From Isoetes taiwanensis (taxonomy: Eukaryota; Streptophyta; Lycopodiopsida; Isoetales; Isoetaceae): a stretch of 64,000 nt of DNA. Shown here piece by piece: positions 1 through 10,884 of this stretch. A program made the position numbers and the translations under genes. Under the pieces are notes generated by a model. It was not told the DNA's origin. It did no database searches and was given only the letters and a program-made list of their open reading frames with translations. Where the stretch lies: contig JAJEKV010000192.1 in NCBI GenBank assembly GCA_021234155.1, positions 207,001 to 271,000 of the forward strand, in the 5' to 3' direction. Numbering within the stretch: position 1 is the stretch's first letter; each line of letters begins with the position of its first letter.

Positions 1-954
1 GTTGTGGTTATCTATAGAGCTTGCATTTTTCGCTTTAAAAATCCCAGTTCCACAAACAGGGTCAGCAATCAGCATCTTTCTCTTGCCTCTGCCAGTACAC
101 TGGTAAGCTCCGTTTTTGGCATTGCATCTTCAAACAGTTTTTACATTTCGTCTTCAAATATGAGCTGCAATGCATGCGTGATTCGTGGCAAGCAAAGTAA
201 GCAACAAACATTTTGGCTTATTTTTCCTCAAGATGCATGGTTATATGGGTCATTTGAAGCTTTTTATCCTGTGGCATGCTCTTCTTTGTTTGATTCTCAG
301 CAGTGCAAGCAAGACATGTTATAATCCATCCTTCACAAATTGCTGCGTAAAGATGTCCAACAAGGACCCAAATATGAGCTGCATTCAAATTCAAGATGAT
401 TCTGCGAAGGATTTCTATCCACAACCAGGTTTTTTACTACAATTTATTCAAAGTTTGATGTTATTGCTAAAGGAAACATCTGAATTTAGTTTTAAATGGT
501 TTAATTGGCATGCATTGCAAGGTTAAATTTATGTATATTGATGATAGTGATATAGAGTGATAAGGCAACTTGCTTTGCTATCAAGAAAATAGAAACTTCC
601 TCTTTCAAAGATATGGCCATGTAAGTACAATTTCTTATGCATCATGAAATTGTTTTTATTATTCTTAAGGAGATTAATTATCTTCTGCTGGTAGAACATT
701 CCGATTTCTTGTTCAAAATGCTGTCCTAATTTGACATCAATTTCTCTTTGGGGAGTTACAGGAATTACAATGGAGTTGTCAAACTGGTACTTATCTTACT
801 TAATCTTGATTTGCCTTTGACATTACAAACTTCTGGTTTTTAATTTCATATTATATGACTTAAATCTGTTCCATTGTCCTTGTAGATATGTAGCGCAGCG
901 TCATTGGAGCACTTAAATATTGGTGGTACATTCATCACCGTTGTAACTATGTTT
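1..954. other. AT-rich stretch, no gene recognised
   Basis: Open frames of up to 113 codons overlap on both strands in the first 530 bases. None shows a domain, a repeated homologue in the window or a plausible start context. The rest is AT-rich with stops in every frame. I see nothing that can be named. Confidence 0.5.
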
Positions 955-1504
955 CATTAGGGATTTTTTGAGATCATAAAAGGGCCTTCTAAGAACTGCT
1001 GACTAAGCTATATGAACTACCAATCAGAAAACAGAACTGGTAATCCAGTCAGCAAAACAGTTATAACTAACTCACTGGATCACATTTTCTAGCATAAGTG
1101 TTGATAGAAAAGTCCAAATGAGCTCTTGTTTGGTGCAATAGATAGATCTCATTGAGATCTTTCTAACCTTGGGTGGTTTTCATATCTTTTAGCCCCATAA
1201 GATAGTAAAAAATGGTAAAAACCATATTTTTTGGAGTTTTGACAATCATAAATGGTTAAAATATGTGCAAAGCACCTAAGGTTGGAAAGATCTCAACGAG
1301 ATCTATCTATTGCATTAAACAAGAGCTCATTTGGACTTTTCTACCAATAGTTATGCTAGAAAATGTGATCCAGTGAGTTAGTTATAACAGTTTTGCTGAC
1401 TGGACCCGTCAGGCTCTGTTTTCTGATTGGTAGTTCATTTATCTTCATTTGGCTTAGTTAGCATGTTTTGAAGGCCCTTTTTTGATCTCAAAAAAACCCT
1501 AATG
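955..1504. mobile_element. 550-bp foldback/MITE element, copy 1
   Basis: The ends are inverted repeats: CATTAGGGATTTTTTGAG on the left, and the right end reads CATTAGGGTTTTTTTGAG on the opposite strand. The complementarity continues inward over most of both halves, so the element can fold into one long hairpin. Inner matching arms include the AGATCTATCTATTGCA-like segment near 1140 and 1300. There is no coding capacity. A second copy lies at 54959-55450 and a right-end remnant at 34147-34195. Flanks here (ttt / gca) show no clear target-site duplication, so the superfamily is undecided. Confidence 0.8.
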
Positions 1505-1914
1505 GCAATTGCAAAGCATTCCAAGCGTCTAAAGGTAAGTATAAAATGCTGTCAATTTGCCTTCAGGGAGAGATAAAGTAACGTAAATACTTCTTCTGCA
1601 GAAATTAAATCTCTGGGGTTGCAAGCATGTGACAGAAAGAGGTCTTTTAAGTCTTTCTAAGGGCTGCCCAATGTTGCAGTTTATCAACATTTGGGGTATG
1701 AAGAGTTCAGTCAATAGGGAGAGACTACTGGCAACGAACCCCCATCTGCTACTCACACCTTAGGAAAGAAGGGTATAAAGCTCTTTCTTTTCTTTATTGT
1801 AAATATTGTGATTGTGAGCATGTTATATGGCCTGATGCAAGGCTTAGAGGCCAGTGGTGATAACAGTTATTGGATGTTCAAGTGTGCCCTACTCTTGCTG
1901 TAATGTATAAATGC
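1505..1914. other. No feature seen
   Basis: A 75-codon open frame on the minus strand (1529-1756) has no recognisable domain. Otherwise this is non-repetitive, AT-rich sequence. Confidence 0.4.
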
Positions 1915-2635
1915 AGATCGATCCGACGGATCGCGATTCTCGAGCCAGACGAGCATGCAAGAGTTGCATGCGTTGCCTGCATGCATTGCATGCATTTCGG
2001 GCCTCTCATCCGGTTAGGGGATCGCTATTTCTTCCTGCATTCGCCTTCAGCTTCTCATCGGCGCTTTCTCTTCGCCCAGCAGTGTTTCAGGTTATGTTCT
2101 ATGCTCTCATGCAGAGGAGGGGCTTCCTCTTGCATGGGTTGACCTTTCGTGGCATTTCCTATCATTCTTGTTTCTCTTCGACCTGACCTTTCCTGGCGTA
2201 TCCCTTCCTGGCGTTTCTTATCGTTCTCGGTTCTCTTCTACCTTGGCTGCGTTGACCTTTCTGGCGCATCCCTTCTGGCGTTTCCTATCTTTCTCATATC
2301 TCTTCCTATCCTTCTCGTCTACCGCTTCTACCTCGGCATTCCTCCACTATGGGGCAATTCTTGAGCCTTCATCTGGGATCGGCGGGAAGTTCTCTTCTTT
2401 TCGGGCGTTGTTGTGTCATGCGGTCGCGGCTTCGAGAATCAGGTCGATCCGACGGATCGCGATTCTCGAGCGACGAGCATGCAAGAGTTGCATCGTTGCT
2501 TTGCATGCATTGCATGCATTTGGGCCTCTCATCCCGGTTAGGGGATCGCTATTTCTTCCTGCATTAGCCTTGACTTCTCATCGGCTTTCTCTTAAGCCCG
2601 GCCGGTGTTTCGGGTTATGTTCTATGCTCTCCCTC
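1915..2635. repeat. Pair of ~190-bp GC-rich direct repeats
   Basis: Two copies of the same segment lie at about 1915-2110 and 2442-2635. Both begin with GATCGATCCGACGGATCGCG-type sequence, followed by a CATGCATTGCATGCAT palindromic stretch and a GGTTAGGGGATCGCTATTTC segment. The 330 bases between them are C/T-rich and hold no gene. A third short piece of the family, TTGTTGTGTCATGCG, recurs at about 3083. The copies differ mainly by small indels. They may be remnants of one retroelement or a local duplication. Confidence 0.6.
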
Positions 2636-2834
2636 CCTCCCTCCCTTAAGTATTTTGTTTATATATGTTGTTCGCGTGTACGGCGCTTTAATCAACCCTC
2701 GCTTTTTTCGAGGGTTTTGTTCTTCTCTATTGTGTTTTGTGGTCTTATGCGTGCTGGTGCGTTGTAACGACGTTGGTTTCTTTTGAGCGTGGGTTTTTGG
2801 GAAGTTTAGCGTAGCGGGCGTTGTCTAAGCCTAA

Positions 2835-3085
2835 TGCCTAGGGCTTATCGCTAGGGTTTTTCCTCGAAAACCCGAAAGGGCGGGGTTTTTTAATCCCGGC
2901 GATAAGCCCTAGGCAGGTACACTAGCCAAACATCTATGATATATTTTTGTATTTTGGGGTCCAGGTGTTATGACTGGATATTCCCTGTATTTTTTGTTTT
3001 TTGGGTAGCTTGCGATATGCAGCTACCCACTCTCTACCATTGTAATTACACTGCTGGGATGAATAGAAAAGCCCCATCGGCGTTG
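2835..3085 (+). repeat. Retroelement 3'-end-like segment with a 17-bp stem
   Basis: A perfect 17-bp inverted repeat (TGCCTAGGGCTTATCGC at 2835-2851 and its complement at 2899-2915) encloses a GGTTTTTCC..CGAAAACCC..CGGG..TTTTTTAATCC core. The same core is in the 3' region of the minus-strand LINE (about 5035 joined to 11484-11515, and 35143-35180). The segment ends near 3060 in GGGATGAATAGAAAA. This looks like the conserved 3' end of a related LINE or LINE-dependent SINE in plus orientation. Confidence 0.45.
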
Positions 3086-4050
3086 TTGTGTCATGCGAGT
3101 CGCAGCTCGAGAATTGTCATTATGACCAACCAACAGATACAGATCAACTTGCCCCACTGGTGAATCAATTGTGTTAAATTCATCCAGAATTTTTAAATTT
3201 GCTGTTTTAGGATAGGATGGCTGGGGAAACATATTGAGAATTTGTCATACAATAACCTATCTTTTGATCAGCACGGAATAGCATTTTTCCATAAAATAAC
3301 GAGATTAACAACAAGAACTCCTTAGGAGTTAAAAGCTTCATGCGTCTCAAGTTTTGTGTTTATACAGATGGCCATAACAGTCTCCAATTGCCATGTCAAT
3401 AGAACATTTGTACACAGGCAAAGCATGGCAAATGACAATTAAGGATGCTGCACAAATCAAAGATCACTAGATAAAGAGCTAAAGGTGTACAAAGTATCAA
3501 GCAAAACAGGAGGCATGTAAAGATGAAAATAATCACAAGTGAAGGATCTCAATGAAATAATGAGCAAGTCTACCAAAATCAGTAGTGCTCACAATCATGC
3601 ATTTGCGTTAATTCTTTTCCCTCATGTAGAGTTTCTATGTGTTGGACTTACCAACAATTTTCAATAAGGCTATAAATTCTGCATGGTGGTGTTTTATTGC
3701 TAAAATCTTTAGCATGGGCGTTGTTTTATTTTAAAAAATTGGTGGTGATCCTCAAATTCCAACTACTTCATGTACGAGTAGTGGACGTGGAAAACTTCAT
3801 CTTTTGGTTCAACGATTGATTTTTGAGTGCTAAATTTTGCAATGGTTCTCAAATCCAATTGCATCGTGTCAAATAGCCGACTTTAAGGTGGAAGACTTGA
3901 CCTTTTCTATTAAACTTGTCCTTATGCCTCTGCAATACTTGTTCTATGCCGAGCACCAAAGATTTCTTCAGGGCAATTTCCATAAAATCATGGTATCAAG
4001 CATTCTATACTTTGAAGTATGATTTAAGCCACTTTACCCCCCGGCCATGG
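3086..4050. other. No feature seen
   Basis: AT-rich, unique within the window, with stops in all frames except a 61-codon frame at 3837-4022 that has no recognisable domain. Confidence 0.4.
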
Positions 4051-4240
4051 AGGGCAACCCTCTGTGCGTAGCATCTTGTTTTATTAAGTTTTTGTTGCAC
4101 CTCTGAGAGTTGAACCCAGATACAACCAATGGTGCGGGGCCCATGATGTAGGGGGGGCATCGATGCCCTAAGACATTGGGCTCTGCCTATATTGCCAGCG
4201 TGGAATGGAATGGATTTTTATTTTATTTTTTTGGTACGTA
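4050..4240. repeat. Possible retroelement fragment
   Basis: Contains a C-rich segment, a tRNA B-box-like motif on the minus strand (GGTTCAACTCTC near 4107), the inverted GGGGGGGCATCGATGCCC segment near 4151-4170, and a T-rich end after TGGAATGGAATGGATTT. These resemble the 3' part of a SINE or LINE. No A-box or flanking duplication could be fixed, so this is a weak call. Confidence 0.25.
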
Positions 4241-4532
4241 CTTGATTCAAGAGGTCATTGTAGACGACATTCGTTGTAGTCTGCATTAGGTTTCTAGCAT
4301 CTAGGAGGATTAGTATGTCTTCTTTTCTTCGTACACATGTCAATGCTGCATACAGTTGGTCCGTGTGCAAAAACTTCAGTTCGTAGGTCCAGGACTATTT
4401 TTTCAAATGTGAGTTCTAAACAACCATTGAACGACGTTGAGTATGCTGGACGTAATGGGAGCTATCGTCTGTGAGTTGTCCATGGCCAGTCATCTAGTTG
4501 AGTGAAAAAGCCGACTCGGGAGATAGGATGAA

Positions 4533-4575
4533 TCTTATATTATATCACGCCCTAATTTGGACGGCTAAGATCATG
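4533..4575 (+). mobile_element. Degenerate Helitron 5'-end remnant
   Basis: TCTTATATTATATCACGCCC followed by TAATTTGGACGGCTAAGAT resembles the 5' terminus of Helitron-2 in this window (TCCTATATTATAATG ... ATCACGCCCTAATTTTGACGGCTA at 49398-49450). It starts with TC after an A, as Helitron ends do. No matching 3' hairpin can be assigned to it. Confidence 0.4.
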
Positions 4576-4911
4576 AGATTGCATTCGAAGACCGAGATTT
4601 ATCGCAGGACTTTCCACCATCGTGATTGGTCATGCTTTGACCTCTTAAGGGAAAAAGGGAGAACGAAAGATGAAAAGTGAAAGGCAAGAAGGCATAAGGA
4701 AAAGAGGAAGAGGGAAAGGGAAAAATGTGTAAGATATTAGAGTTCATATCAAATTTTATATTGGATCTCTAGCATGATGATCATCTATGGGAGATACTGC
4801 TCTTAAATTGAAGATGCATGTGGAGGAATTATTACAACAAACAAATATGGTGTTGGGAACAGTATGATATTACCAGAGCATGGCGCTTAAGTTAAACAAT
4901 TCAATATGGTG

Positions 4912-4929
4912 CTTAAGTTAGACCATTGA
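4912..4929. repeat. Left target-site duplication of LINE-minus
   Basis: CTTAAGTTAGACCATTGA directly abuts the LINE 3' tail and recurs with one mismatch at 17650-17667. Both flanks also contain a second copy of the same short motif, so the exact boundary could be off by a few bases. Confidence 0.6.
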
Positions 4930-5069
4930 GTATATAGAATAGAATAGAATATTATTTTATCATCCACGGAGACCAACTGGCCTATGGGACCCAAGTACAA
5001 AGAGAGAGCAGCAGGCGTATTACTACCAGGATTAAAAAACCCCCCACTACAAAAACATTGCCCTGTTAC

Positions 5070-5480
5070 GACGTCTATTACGACGTCCAGACGTCGTTTG
5101 AACGTCGATGAACGAAGCCAAAAAGTCGATAAACGACGCCTATAACGACGTCTGCACGTCGTTTTACGACGCGGACGCGTCGCTATACGCGTCGCAACGG
5201 CGTCGTCTTAAAGCGACGACGTAACGTCGTTCAACGATGCCACGTACACGTGGCTGCCACGCGGCCGGGCGGCCAGCGTGGCGTCGGCGAGCGGGTTGCT
5301 GATGTGGCGGCCACGTGTTTGACATCGTTTAACGACGTCACGTACACGTGGCAGCCACGCGGCCGGGCGGCCAGCGCGGCGTTGCCAGCGCTGTTGCTGA
5401 CGTGGCAGCCACGTACACGTCGTCGTTTAACGACGACGTACAAGAGTGCCACATAAGAAACGTCGTTTAACGACGTTGCT
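5070..5480. repeat. CACTA-1 left subterminal repeats
   Basis: At least a dozen variants of ACGTCGTTTAACGACGT occur in both orientations, alternating with two copies of a ~110-bp CACGTGGC/GGCCGGGCGGCCAGCG segment (about 5245-5310 and 5340-5400). Such subterminal arrays are where CACTA transposases bind. The units are palindromic and rich in CpG, so they can form hairpins. A poly-A/T tract follows at 5490-5545. Confidence 0.75.
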
Positions 5481-6133
5481 TACGTGTATTAAAAAAAAAT
5501 TAATTTTTTTTTTAATTTTTTTAATTTTTTTTTTTTTGGAAAAAAATAATAATAATACATTTATTATGAATGAAGTTAATACATTTAATATTAAAGCCTA
5601 TAAAATGATTTTTTACCAATAAAGAAATATCATCTTTTTATTATAATGTTATTGGGTAAGTATGTCGTCAACGAAACCCTAAAATTGACGGCTCAGATTT
5701 AGTTAGAAAGTTAGGGTTCAGATAGTCTACAATTTCCTTCGTTTTTTTCTCGCTTTTAGCCCTGCTGCCTATTTTGGAGATGGCTGGCTATGGCGGCCAA
5801 GCCCAAACCCGATTCGATGCCTTGCTGCCTGCTCTAGAGGCAGGATGAAGTTTTCTGCTTTGTTTGAGGCCAATAGCCTCATATGGAAGTGATGTTTGCT
5901 ACAGATGAAGCAGGAGCCAAGGCCTGCGCAAATGAAAGCACTGTCCAGCGATGCCTGGGTTGAAGCATGCTCTTGCCAGATGTAGGAGCAGCACTGCACA
6001 AATATTTGCTCCTCAACCTTTGCATTGCATCTCTGTAGAACTCGAGCATCACTATGATATCAGACATGGCTTCACTTTCTTGGCTGCAAACATGATAGTT
6101 CACTTATTCAAGGCACCATTATAAACATGCCTG

Positions 6134-6860
6134 CATCGTAACTATGATCTTCTTCTTCGTCACAGGCTTCATATAGTTGGAGAGGTTCAGTTTGCTGTGC
6201 ATCATTGCCTCCTTGCGCTTCCTGGGGTTAAGAAGGAGGATTTGAAAAGGGTAATTAGCCACCCTCAAGCCCTTTCTCAATGTGAACATACTTTGGCTAA
6301 ACTTGGTGTGGCTAGAGAAGCTGTGGATGATACTGCAGGAGCTGCTCAATTTGTGGCCATGAATCAGCTTAGAGATACAGGTGCAGTTGCTAGCGCCAAG
6401 GCTGCAGAAATTTATGGTCTAGAGATCCTTGCTGATGGAATTCAGGATGATACCAGCAATGTTACACGTTTTTTGATGCTTGCAAGGTTCTATTATTCCC
6501 AGAACTGATAGGAAATTTAAGACCAGTATTGTTTTTGCCCTAGAGGAAGAACCTGGTGCCCTATTCAGAGCACTTTCTGCATTTGCTTTGAGGAACATAA
6601 ACCTTACTAAAATTGAAAGAAGACCACAGAGAAAAAGGCCGCTGCGCATAGTGGATGACAGCAACCATGGCACTGCCAAGTATTTTGAATATTTATTCTA
6701 CATAGATTTTGAGCCTTCCATGGAAGATCCCAGAGCTCAAAATGCTTTAGGTCAGATTCAAGAATTTGCAAGTTTTTTGAGGGTTCTAGGGTGTTATCCA
6801 ATGGATATGACTCCAGTTTTAACGGGATCTGGCTCGAGGTCTTCTTCAAGTTCTGAGTAA
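6134..6860 (+). pseudogene. Arogenate/prephenate dehydratase fragment captured by Helitron-1
   Basis: Arogenate dehydratase converts arogenate to phenylalanine in plastids. The conceptual translation opens [18 protein letters not shown] and continues through the second half of the catalytic PDT domain, including the NVTRFLML segment with the conserved TRF motif. The ACT regulatory domain follows (from about 6530), ending in a normal C-terminal tail and a TAA at 6858-6860. Breaks: transit peptide and the first half of the catalytic domain are absent; a roughly 2-base deletion near 6488-6492 shifts frame between the TRF motif and the ACT domain; the ESRP motif of the ACT domain reads ERRP. It is intronless over the captured part. 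It lies wholly between the Helitron ends, so it is a transduplicated fragment, not a host locus. Confidence 0.9.
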
Positions 6861-8304
6861 AATGAGCAGGATTTTTGAGGTTACAGTGGTTATGATCTTT
6901 AAGGGATGTTTATATTACATCAGGCAACGTGTCTGTGCTTTTTAAAAAACTTTCGAATCAAATGTGATGTATTATCTTTTCTTAAATGTGTCTGTGTCAA
7001 ATGTGTCTTTTTTCAACTCTTGCTGTGTCTTTTATGCACATTAAGTTCTTTGGGAGATACTTCGACACTAAAGTCTCATGAATTAACTGTTCTTAAAACT
7101 TGCAGCCTTGGAATCCTTCTTCAATGCTGATACATTTGTGCTGCATTGGACAGCATAAATGTTTATACATGCCACCAGCTATAATTGTAAGTTTTATATT
7201 TAATGCACAAACAAACTCACATTTGAGGCTCTGTGTAATATATTTGCAACATTTCGTAGTTGGAAGGCCCACAGCTAATGCAATTTGGCTTAACAACGCA
7301 GTTGCCAAGGTGAGATTGAATAAAATCATACCTATTTTGCATCTATTTATGGTGGAGGTTGAGAAGCTAAATATTTATATCATGGCATAATTGAAGTTTC
7401 GAAGTGCATGTTGACCAAATGGAGAGTGTATATCACTTCCTATAGATTGGTGAGTGGCTGCTGCTTTTTTGGAATGTGACAAATTAGAATTGGAGGTAAA
7501 TGCTGTTGATGCTATTGCGAGCACAACTTTAAAGAAATAAGTGTCATCATGCATAAGATGTGAGAATATTCCTTTGATGGAAAAGATAGCATGTTTTATA
7601 TTGTTTTACTTGAAAAGTACATGACATCTTCATTTTCTTATCTAGAAGATGGACTCCAAATAAATGAACATAAATGCAAAAAAGACACTATTTAAACCTA
7701 AGAAATACCACCTTTTTGCATTTTTTCGATTGTTAAAAGCCTCTAAATAAAAAGGACTTTTAAACTTAAAATGGCACCACCACCTTTTGCCCTTTAGCTA
7801 GATTTAAAAAGATTATGGAGACACGGATTGCAAAGAATGATAAAAAATGCACAACAAAGACATGATGAAAGACGCCAAATAGCCACCACAGAAACAGAAG
7901 GGGAGGGGTAGAATCGAGAAAGATTGGCCGAATACGCCCAACATCGGCACAAAAAAAGAACTAAACACCAAAGCAAAACACCGAATCCCTTATGAGTAAT
8001 GATGCACTACACCTTCAATGTGTAATTTTTAAGATATAATATAATAATTAACTACACACAAATTATTTGTAAATATAATGTAACGTGGAGACCCATATGA
8101 CTTCACACCCATTCAGAATTGCTATGAACAAGCATCATGTTGTTTTACTTAAAGCTCTCAGAGATATAGATGCAACAGGAGCTAGGTTTCTTTAAAACTT
8201 TGTTAATTGGAAACTTTTTGTTAAAATAAAAAGTTACAAAAGTTGTATCATTACTGCATCTTTTTCTTATTACGTCCACAACATTTACAGGATTCCAACT
8301 TATG
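6861..8304. other. Helitron-1 interior without recognisable genes
   Basis: Downstream of the dehydratase stop lie about 200 bases that look like its native 3' untranslated region, with T-rich polyadenylation-like context. AT-rich filler with only short open frames follows. One 96-codon frame (7100-7390) shows no domain. Confidence 0.4.
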
Positions 8305-8439
8305 CCCAGCAACGCTGGGCTTCCTTACTAGTAAGATTTTAAACGTCATTAAATGATGTCGCTTAAATATATTAAAAAAATACAAAAATAAATGAAGCCC
8401 CAATTTTTTTAGCTAAATACATTAATCAATAAAGTAAGC

Positions 8440-8815
8440 TAAATACAATAATCAATACATTAAGCATATTGAAAATTAAATGCTTACCTGGTACAAGGTG
8501 GCAAAGTTGTTTTGCACAAACAACGCATTTGCTAGGAGTGTACATGCAAAACAATAAATTCAATGATAAATAAAATATTAGTCTAAATAAACAACTTTAA
8601 GGAAAAAAAAATATGGAAAATCAATGGGGGAGGGGTGGTTTCAATGACGTCCCCTTCTTGGACAACAATTTAACCTAAATAAAGCATTAGTATTTTATTA
8701 GCGTATTGAAAAAATTAAATCCTTACCTGGAAGAGGTGCCAAGTTGTTTTGCAAGAACAACACATTTTGCTAGGAGTGTACATGCAAAACAAAAAATTCA
8801 ATGATTAGAAAGAAA
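8440..8815. repeat. Two ~245-bp imperfect direct repeats inside CACTA-1
   Basis: The segment with TTACCTGG, AAGTTGTTTTGCA and GCTAGGAGTGTACATGCAAAACA occurs at about 8470-8560 and 8720-8805. Each copy is followed by an A-rich tract and a short ACGTC motif. There is no coding function. It is probably internal structure of the CACTA element. Confidence 0.6.
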
Positions 8816-8879
8816 TAATATAAAAAAACTAATAAGGAAAAATTTTGGAAAGAAGAAGGGTCTCGTCTTTTAACGACGT

Positions 8880-9115
8880 CTTCTTAGATGGGAAAAAAAA
8901 TAGAAGAAGAATGGAAGAATTTCGAAGAAGAAAAGGCTAAGAAGAAGAGGAGGAACCCGAAAATGGGGAGGAAGAATACGAAGAAGATGAAGCGCAAGAG
9001 GAGGATTAAGAGTAAGAATTTGAATAAGAGGAGGAAGAATCGAAGAAGAAGATGACAAAGGGAATGGAAGAATATGTATGGAAGAAGGATGCAAGAATGG
9101 AAGAAGAAGAATGAA
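8880..9115. repeat. GA-rich low-complexity tract
   Basis: GAAGAAGAGGAGG-type repeats. The long open frames across it (up to 108 codons on the minus strand) are a by-product of the base composition and should not be read as a protein. Confidence 0.7.
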
Positions 9116-9432
9116 GGTTGAAGGAAGAACAAACAACAAATACAAAAAGCCATAAATCTACCCAAAAACAAGTTTAGATTCAAAAAACGAGTTGATTGAT
9201 CCGTGCACATACCTTATGAAGCTTGTCTTACACTTAGAATAGACCCCAAAGTAGATCCGCGCCGAAAATTGCCTCAAAAAATGCTCCTCCATAAGCTTTG
9301 CTTGCTCGAAAATAAGCGGCAGGATTACCGCCTGTTTTCGATTTAAATCACAGATCGTCGTTTAACGACGTCGTGACGTCGTTAAACGACGTCACAAAAT
9401 GTTGTTGAATGACATTGTTGAACGACGTTTGA

Positions 9433-10875
9433 ACGGACCCTAAAAACCATCCGGAAGCAGCTTGCCCCAAAAGTCCTCTCCCCGGCCCCCGGGCGACGGA
9501 CGTGCAACTTCCCTCTCCTGAATCGCGGATCTATCTCTGCCAATGGACTCAGAACGTCGACATTGCCCTAGGGACCAAGTTTTGTGGCCAGAAGCCCACC
9601 CCTTCTCGAAGAAGCGCCAAACTATCTCATGTGCAACACACTCGTAGTCAATTGGCCTAGGAGGTGGCTACTGAATACTGCAATGTAGGGCGTAAGTGTT
9701 TCTTTCTTTTGCAAAACTGACCGTGTAACTTGGTCTCTAGGGTAATTTTGGCATTCTGGACGATGTGGCGAAGTTGAATCGCCATTTTGGAGCCTCCGGA
9801 ATGTCCGAACGACAAAACACTTTGGTTTCTACACACGCTTCGCGGTTTGATACCCGGACGGATGTTGGATTTTTTTGGACCTTCTCGGACCAGGTTCCTT
9901 GAACAAAGGATTCAACGGTCGGATACGGGAACCGAGATCTTGGAGTGTGGTCTTTAGTGTACGCCCCCCCGGCGGAGCGCTGCCAGGAAAGGCTGTCTCG
10001 GGAAGCTTTTTGGGGCTCGCCTCCTGGGGTTCAGACTCTTCCCTCTAATGAGGAGGCCTTGCAAGGTCCTGGCCTTGTTTGACTTGGGCAAGTGTGCCGG
10101 CTCGGCTGCCCAACAACAGGCTGCCCGGACTGTTCTAATGCAAACTATTTGATCTAAACCTTATCCAAAATTTTTGAAAGTTGGCCGGTATGTTGGTGAT
10201 GACTTAGGAAGCTAGCTGACAAAAAATCAGAATTTAAGTCCGTACTATGCATTAATTACGAATTTACGAATGCCTTGCTACTGCAAAAGTGGCCCTTGAC
10301 TTCTAACTGCCACAACGGGAGGAGTACAAATCCAAACTCCATTTCGTCAGTTCCCCTTGCTTCGCGTTCTCAACTGCATGTGGTCGGCCACGTCCCAAGT
10401 GCAAAAGACCAAAACTCGGCACCCAAAATGCAAACCCTGCTAGAATCTGGCAACTCATAGGGTTTACGTTTCGGAGGCTCTATCCTTGTCAGATTCGACT
10501 AGGACCTTGCGCCGTGTCTTGACGTAGAGGGGGGGTGTTGATGCCAGAGCACGGACCCTAAAAACCACCCGGAAGCAAATTTTGCCCCAAAAGTCCTCTC
10601 CCCCGGTCCCCGGGCGACGGACGGGCAACTTCCCCTCTCCTGAATCGCGTGACTCGGCTCGCCAATGGACTCGAGAACGCCGACGTTGCCCTAGGGACCA
10701 AGTTTTGTGGCGGGAAGGCCACCCCTTCGGAAGCCAAACTATCTCATGTCCAACACACTCGTAGTCAATTGGCCTAGGAGGTGGTCATTTGAATACTTTG
10801 CAATGTAGGGGCGTAAGTGTGTCGCTTTTTTGCAAAACTGACCGTAACTTGGTCCCTAGGGTAATTTTGGCATTC
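9433..10875 (+). mobile_element. Small non-coding LTR element (TRIM-like)
   Basis: Two direct repeats, 9433-9756 and 10536-10875, share the GGACCCTAAAAACC start segment, the CCAATGGACTC and CACACTCGTAGTCAATTGGC segments and the GTAATTTTGGCATTC end. A purine tract AGAGGGGGGG (10526-10535) directly precedes TGTTGATGCC at the start of the second repeat, as a polypurine tract precedes a 3' LTR. The 770-bp interior has no coding sequence. The first repeat lacks the initial 15 bases, and I see no clear primer-binding site or target duplication, so the element is damaged. It lies in CACTA-1 beside CGTCG repeats (9350-9432). Confidence 0.55.
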
Positions 10876-10884
10876 CAAATGATA

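Larger units (their letters stand above)
5633..8331 (+). mobile_element. Helitron-1 (non-autonomous, 2.7 kb)
   Basis: Starts TCTTTTTATTATAATGTTAT after an A (5632) and ends with the hairpin CCCAGCAACGCTGGG (8305-8319) followed by TTCCTTACTAG, then a T (8332). This fits Helitron rules: 5' TC, 3' hairpin plus CTRR, insertion between A and T. The first 70 bases match Helitron-2, including the CCCTAAAATTGACGGCT segment. It encodes no Rep/helicase. It carries an arogenate dehydratase gene fragment at 6134-6860. The remainder (5700-6130 and 6870-8300) shows no recognisable coding sequence. Confidence 0.85.

Noticed and set aside
955-1504. Pair of similar ends considered as LTRs
   Set aside because: The ends are inverted, not direct, so this is a foldback/MITE element.
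4100-4130. tRNA gene on the minus strand
   Set aside because: Only a B-box-like motif is present. No cloverleaf can be drawn, and no anticodon arm is visible.
6134-6860. A resident, functional arogenate dehydratase gene
   Set aside because: It is confined within Helitron ends, lacks the transit peptide and the first half of the catalytic domain, and is frameshifted.
8870-9210. Leu/Phe-rich membrane-protein-like frame on the minus strand
   Set aside because: It is translation of a GAAGAAGAGG low-complexity tract inside CACTA-1.
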